From contig JAEYRR010000183.1 in the NCBI GenBank assembly GCA_023435505.1, positions 1-9,027 on the forward strand: DNA of 9,027 nucleotides. The letters are read 5' to 3'. The stretch is from Bacillota bacterium (GTDB lineage: Bacteria; Bacillota; Clostridia; Lachnospirales; Lachnospiraceae). How positions within the stretch are numbered: position 1 is the stretch's first letter; each line of letters starts with the position of its first letter. The notes under the pieces are model-generated. The model was given only the letters and a program-made list of their open reading frames with translations. It had not been told where the DNA came from and did not search any database. Positions 6,297-9,027 of this stretch are shown in pieces. A program made the translations under genes and the position numbers.

Positions 6297-7067
6297 ATGT
6301 CTAATAAAATGACGCTTCATGATATTACTAGTGAGAATAAAAAGGGTACTTTAGATAAATTTCAAGACAAAAAGTATGAGCCAACCATTATCCTGAAGGA
6401 TGTCCATAAAGACTATCCTTCCGGGACACATGCATTAAAGGGCATTGATTTAACAATAAACAAAGGAGAATTTGTTTTTATTGTTGGAAGCAGTGGTTCG
6501 GGAAAATCTACATTTATCAAAATTTTGCTGAAGGAAATTGAACTTAGCCGAGGCTCTATTTATGTCAATGGATTCTATGTACACAGAATTGACCGTAAAC
6601 ATACTCCAAAGCTGCGTAGAACAATGGGAGTTGTATTTCAGAACTTCCGTCTCTTAAAGGACCGCAATGTATACGAAAACATTGCATTTGCCCAAAAGGC
6701 AGTAGGAGTCCCTTCTGTAAAGATAAGGAGGAGAGTCCCTGAAGTACTATCCATGGTGGGCCTCCTAGATAAGATGAAAGCGAATCCTACAGAGCTTTCC
6801 GGTGGGGAACAGCAGAGAGTAGCTATAGCCAGAGCATTAGTGAATAAACCTAAGCTAATACTGGCAGATGAGCCTACAGGCAATTTAGATCCTAAGAATT
6901 CCTGGGAGATTATGAAGCTTCTTGAAGAAATAAATCGTATGGGAACAACAGTAGTGGTCGTTACTCATAATAAAGAAATTGTAGATGCAATGAAGAAACG
7001 TGTTATTACCCTTGAAAAGGGACACATTGTAAGTGATGAGGTCAAAGGAGGGTATTCGCGTGATTAG
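6297..7067 (+). CDS. ftsE: Cell division ATP-binding protein FtsE
   Basis: A 256-residue ABC ATPase that pairs with FtsX and drives control of a peptidoglycan hydrolase at the inner membrane. The FtsE pattern is clear: 'VHKDYPSGTHALKGIDLTI' at about 36-54, Walker A GSSGSGKST (64-72), Q-loop Q115 followed by the FtsE-like NFRLLKDRNVYENI, signature LSGGEQQR (167-174), Walker B LILADE (187-192), D-loop GNLDP and switch H224. About 27 residues precede the usual FtsE start. They are polar and charged (SENKKGTLDKFQDKK), and no start codon lies closer to the domain, so the extension seems real. The start follows AGGAG at 6282-6286 (10-nt spacing); ATG 6309 is a weaker alternative. It overlaps ftsX by 8 bp and ends in TAG. 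Confidence 0.95.
   Translation: MSNKMTLHDITSENKKGTLDKFQDKKYEPTIILKDVHKDYPSGTHALKGIDLTINKGEFVFIVGSSGSGKSTFIKILLKEIELSRGSIYVNGFYVHRIDRKHTPKLRRTMGVVFQNFRLLKDRNVYENIAFAQKAVGVPSVKIRRRVPEVLSMVGLLDKMKANPTELSGGEQQRVAIARALVNKPKLILADEPTGNLDPKNSWEIMKLLEEINRMGTTVVVVTHNKEIVDAMKKRVITLEKGHIVSDEVKGGYSRD
7044..7052 (+). promoter_or_regulatory. Ribosome binding site of ftsX inside ftsE (decides the start)
   Basis: AAAGGAGGG carries a full AGGAGG (7046-7051) that lies 8 nt before GTG 7060. Upstream in-frame GTG 7033 and ATG 7036 lack such a site and would add nine residues to a protein that already has normal FtsX length. Confidence 0.85.
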
Positions 7068-7959
7068 TTTAAGTTCAATCGGACATGGTTTCAAACAGGG
7101 CGGGAAAAATCTGAAGCGTAACGGAAAGTTTTCCCTTGCTTCTATCTGCACGATGGCAGCCTGTCTGTTTTTAGTGGGTATTTTCTATTTCATATTAGCC
7201 AATTTGGAGTACAACATCCAGCTAAAAGAAAGCGATGTTGGAATCACCATCTATTTTAAGGAAGGAATCTCAGAAGATCGAATAAAAGTCATAGGACAAG
7301 AGATTAAGGACAATGTTTCTGATCTTGATAAAATGGACTATGTTTCTGCAGAAGAAGCATGGGAACGATTTAAGAAGACATTGAAACCGGAGATGGTAGA
7401 AACCTTTGGAAACGATAATCCCTTAAAGGATTCTGCTTACTATTTTGTTACCCTAAAAAATATTGAGAAGCAAGAGGAAGCCGCCAACTATATTGAATCT
7501 ATAGACGGAGTACGCTCAGTTCAGCGTTCCGATAAGATAGCCAATGTATTTGGTAGCTTTAATAGGTTTATAGGTATTTTTTCCGGGGCGATTATTGTAA
7601 TCTTACTGTTAATTTCTATTTTTCTTATTAATATAACCGTTTCTATGGGAATCACCGTACGTCGAGAGGAAATCTCCATTATGAAATTAATTGGGGCAAC
7701 CGATTTCTTTATACGCGGGCCATTTATTATGGAGGGAATCTTACTTGGATTTTTTGGTGCGTGCATACCTCTTGCCATACTCTTTGTCTTTTATGAGAGA
7801 ATTATGAGTTTTGTAGATAGTAGATTTTCTGCTCTTTCTCTACAGTTCTTGTCTTTAGGCAAAATATATCTTTCACTGGTTCCAATATGTCTTGGAATTG
7901 GTATAGGAATCGGTTTGCTTGGAAGTTTTATGACAGTAAGAAAGCATTTGAAACATTAG
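7060..7959 (+). CDS. ftsX: Cell division permease-like protein FtsX
   Basis: A 299-residue membrane partner of FtsE, of usual length. The order is: cytoplasmic start with 'GFKQGGKNLKRNGKFSLAS', typical of Firmicute FtsX; TM1 at about 24-48; a large extracellular loop (about 50-165) with 'VGITIYFKEGIS', 'SAEEAWERFK' and 'YFVTLKNIE...YIESIDGVRSV'; then three more helices. The FtsX-type cytoplasmic loop 'ITVRREEISIMKLIGATDFFIRGPF' between TM2 and TM3 is the FtsE contact. The extracellular loop is where partner hydrolases dock. The start is a GTG with a perfect ribosome binding site inside ftsE (8-bp overlap), indicating translational coupling. It ends in TAG 37 bp before the M23 hydrolase gene, the likely partner. 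Confidence 0.95.
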   Translation: MISLSSIGHGFKQGGKNLKRNGKFSLASICTMAACLFLVGIFYFILANLEYNIQLKESDVGITIYFKEGISEDRIKVIGQEIKDNVSDLDKMDYVSAEEAWERFKKTLKPEMVETFGNDNPLKDSAYYFVTLKNIEKQEEAANYIESIDGVRSVQRSDKIANVFGSFNRFIGIFSGAIIVILLLISIFLINITVSMGITVRREEISIMKLIGATDFFIRGPFIMEGILLGFFGACIPLAILFVFYERIMSFVDSRFSALSLQFLSLGKIYLSLVPICLGIGIGIGLLGSFMTVRKHLKH

Positions 7960-7996
7960 GAGTAATGACGGGGGTCAGACAGAAAAGAGGATGGAA

Positions 7997-9027
7997 ATGA
8001 GAAAAGTATTGAAACGATTATTTGTAATTGCGACATGTGCTGTCTTCGCTCTAAGTCTATCTTTTAGCGTATATGCAGATGATATCCAAAGTGCTAAGGG
8101 TCAGCTTTCCACAATGGAAAAGAAGAAGAAGGCCATGGAGGAGAAGATCGCTGCATTGGAGAAGGAAAAGGGTAACATCTCTTCCTATATAGAAAAGTTG
8201 GACAAGCAGGTAACTGATCTGGATGCGCAGATTACCACCATCAATGGACAGATAGAGGAAACCTCCCAACTTCTTGATAAAACTAAGGCTGAGCTTAGTG
8301 AAGCGCAAAAAACTCAGCAAGAACAATACGAGATTATGAAAGCCCGTGTCAAATATATGTTTGAAAATGGGAACGATGATTATATCTCCATGCTGTTTAA
8401 TTCCTCGTCTTTAGAGGATTTGTTAAATAAAGCAGAGTACATCACAAAGATATCAGAGTATGATCAAGGCCTGTATAATCGATATGATGCAATCAGACAG
8501 GATATAGTAAAGAAAGAAGCAGAAGTCAGTGCGAATCTGGATAAACAGAATACACTACAGCAGGAACTGCAAATTCAAAAGGATGGCTTAGATACTCTGG
8601 TAGCCAATAAAGAAAAAGAGCTTAAGAGATATGAGGCGAATATTGAGTCCGGTCAGGCGTCTGTAACTGCTTATTCAAAAGAAATTGAGGAGCAAGAAAA
8701 ACAGGTGCAGGCATTAATTGATGCAGAGAAGAAGCGTCAAGAGGAAGAAAGAAAAAGACGGGAAGAGGAAGAAAGGAAAAAGCGAGAAGAGGAAGAAAAG
8801 AAAAAGCAGGAAGCTCAGAATAACAATAACAACTCTGGCACTAACTCTGGAGATAATAATTCTAGCAATAATGTTGACAATACGGTATCCAACGGAAAGA
8901 TATCTTTTAGATGGCCTTTGAATATATCCGGTACTATTACATCCCGTTTTGGCTATCGAAGTGACCCATTTACCGGGCAAACTTCTGGCCATAATGGACT
9001 AGATGTTGCTGCTCCTAAGGGGACACC
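7997..9027 (+). CDS. Secreted coiled-coil murein hydrolase with M23 domain, FtsEX partner (partial at the right edge)
   Basis: 343 complete codons are visible before the window ends. A signal peptide comes first (MRKVLKRLFVIATCAVFALS... ending SVYA, cleavage near 27). Then comes a long coiled coil (about 28-245) rich in K/E/Q/L heptads, with a central helix pair around 'YMFENGNDDYISMLFNSSSLEDLL', the pattern of EnvC/CwlO/PcsB coiled coils that bind FtsX. Next come a highly charged E/K/R helix (244-272) and an N/S/G linker (275-300). The M23 zinc endopeptidase domain opens with 'WPLNISGTITSRFGYRSDP' and has the first metal ligands H332 and D336 (HNGLD). The second HxH motif would lie beyond the window, so activity cannot be judged. 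M23 enzymes cut peptide cross-links in peptidoglycan. The position just after ftsX makes it the probable FtsEX-controlled hydrolase. GAGGA at 7987-7991 gives a short 5-nt spacing to ATG 7997; ATG 7991 is an in-frame alternative. Confidence 0.9.
   Translation, partial: MRKVLKRLFVIATCAVFALSLSFSVYADDIQSAKGQLSTMEKKKKAMEEKIAALEKEKGNISSYIEKLDKQVTDLDAQITTINGQIEETSQLLDKTKAELSEAQKTQQEQYEIMKARVKYMFENGNDDYISMLFNSSSLEDLLNKAEYITKISEYDQGLYNRYDAIRQDIVKKEAEVSANLDKQNTLQQELQIQKDGLDTLVANKEKELKRYEANIESGQASVTAYSKEIEEQEKQVQALIDAEKKRQEEERKRREEEERKKREEEEKKKQEAQNNNNNSGTNSGDNNSSNNVDNTVSNGKISFRWPLNISGTITSRFGYRSDPFTGQTSGHNGLDVAAPKGT
8738..8809 (+). repeat. Three 24-bp tandem repeats encoding an E4/(K,R)4 charged helix
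   Basis: Three 24-bp units encode residues 248-271 of the M23 protein, roughly QEEERKRR, EEEERKKR and EEEEKKKQ. Units two and three differ at 3 of 24 positions. The coding strand is almost pure purine. Alternating blocks of four acidic and four basic residues favour a stable single alpha-helix through i to i+4 salt bridges, here as a spacer between the coiled coil and the N/S/G linker. Confidence 0.8.

Noticed and set aside
7965..8000. 11-codon open frame between ftsX and the M23 gene as a leader peptide
   Set aside because: It has only a weak AGGAG (7958-7962) touching its start, no hairpin and no regulatory codon run.
8718..8921. 67-residue very basic open frame on the plus strand
   Set aside because: It is an alternative reading of the purine-rich repeat inside the M23 gene, which has a signal peptide, coiled coil and catalytic motif in its own frame.

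Overview
The window reads as chromosomal DNA of a low-GC Firmicute, most likely a Lachnospiraceae-type clostridium. The pointers are AT-rich intergenic DNA, strong GGAGG-type ribosome binding sites, sigma-A style promoters, and gene families common in Clostridia: a MsmK/UgpC sugar-transporter ATPase, a CdaR/PucR-type regulator, a YitT protein and an FtsEX-M23 hydrolase cluster. The assignment rests on gene content and signals only. No rRNA, tRNA, CRISPR array, insertion sequence or phage gene is visible.

Layout. (1) Positions 1-139 hold the C-terminal tail of a probable iron-containing alcohol dehydrogenase. A bidirectional terminator follows (164-201). Converging on it from the minus strand is a YmfI/FabG-like short-chain dehydrogenase (212-943). 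(2) A compact divergent promoter region (about 980-1082) drives this dehydrogenase leftward and a three-gene operon rightward. The operon encodes a membrane-anchored LCP (LytR-CpsA-Psr)-like protein, a WecG/TagA/CpsF-like protein and a YitT-family membrane protein. The first two belong to families that act at opposite ends of wall-polymer synthesis, and both appear to have lost key catalytic motifs. (3) After a 200-bp AT-rich gap with a promoter comes a stand-alone sugar ABC-transporter ATPase (3754-4866). It is interrupted by one in-frame TAG at codon 120 and is otherwise intact. A strong hairpin terminator follows, then a second one about 60 bp further on. (4) A CdaR/PucR-type regulator (5172-6260) is followed with short gaps or overlap by ftsE, ftsX and a secreted coiled-coil M23 peptidase that runs off the window end.

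How the genes work together. FtsE, FtsX and the coiled-coil M23 protein form a recognisable module: the ATPase and its membrane partner control a periplasmic or extracellular peptidoglycan hydrolase, as in FtsEX-EnvC, FtsEX-PcsB and FtsEX-CwlO. The CdaR-type regulator sits between the sugar ATPase and this division module and may act on either neighbour; that is inference from position. Several true start codons lie downstream of the longest-ORF starts. They were reassigned here from ribosome binding sites (dehydrogenase, LCP-like, YitT, regulator, FtsX).

The most noteworthy points are the amber codon in the sugar ATPase, the co-operonic pair of catalytically degenerate wall-polymer homologues, and a 24-bp tandem repeat that encodes a charged helix in the M23 hydrolase. 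I found no clear sign of a wholly new system.
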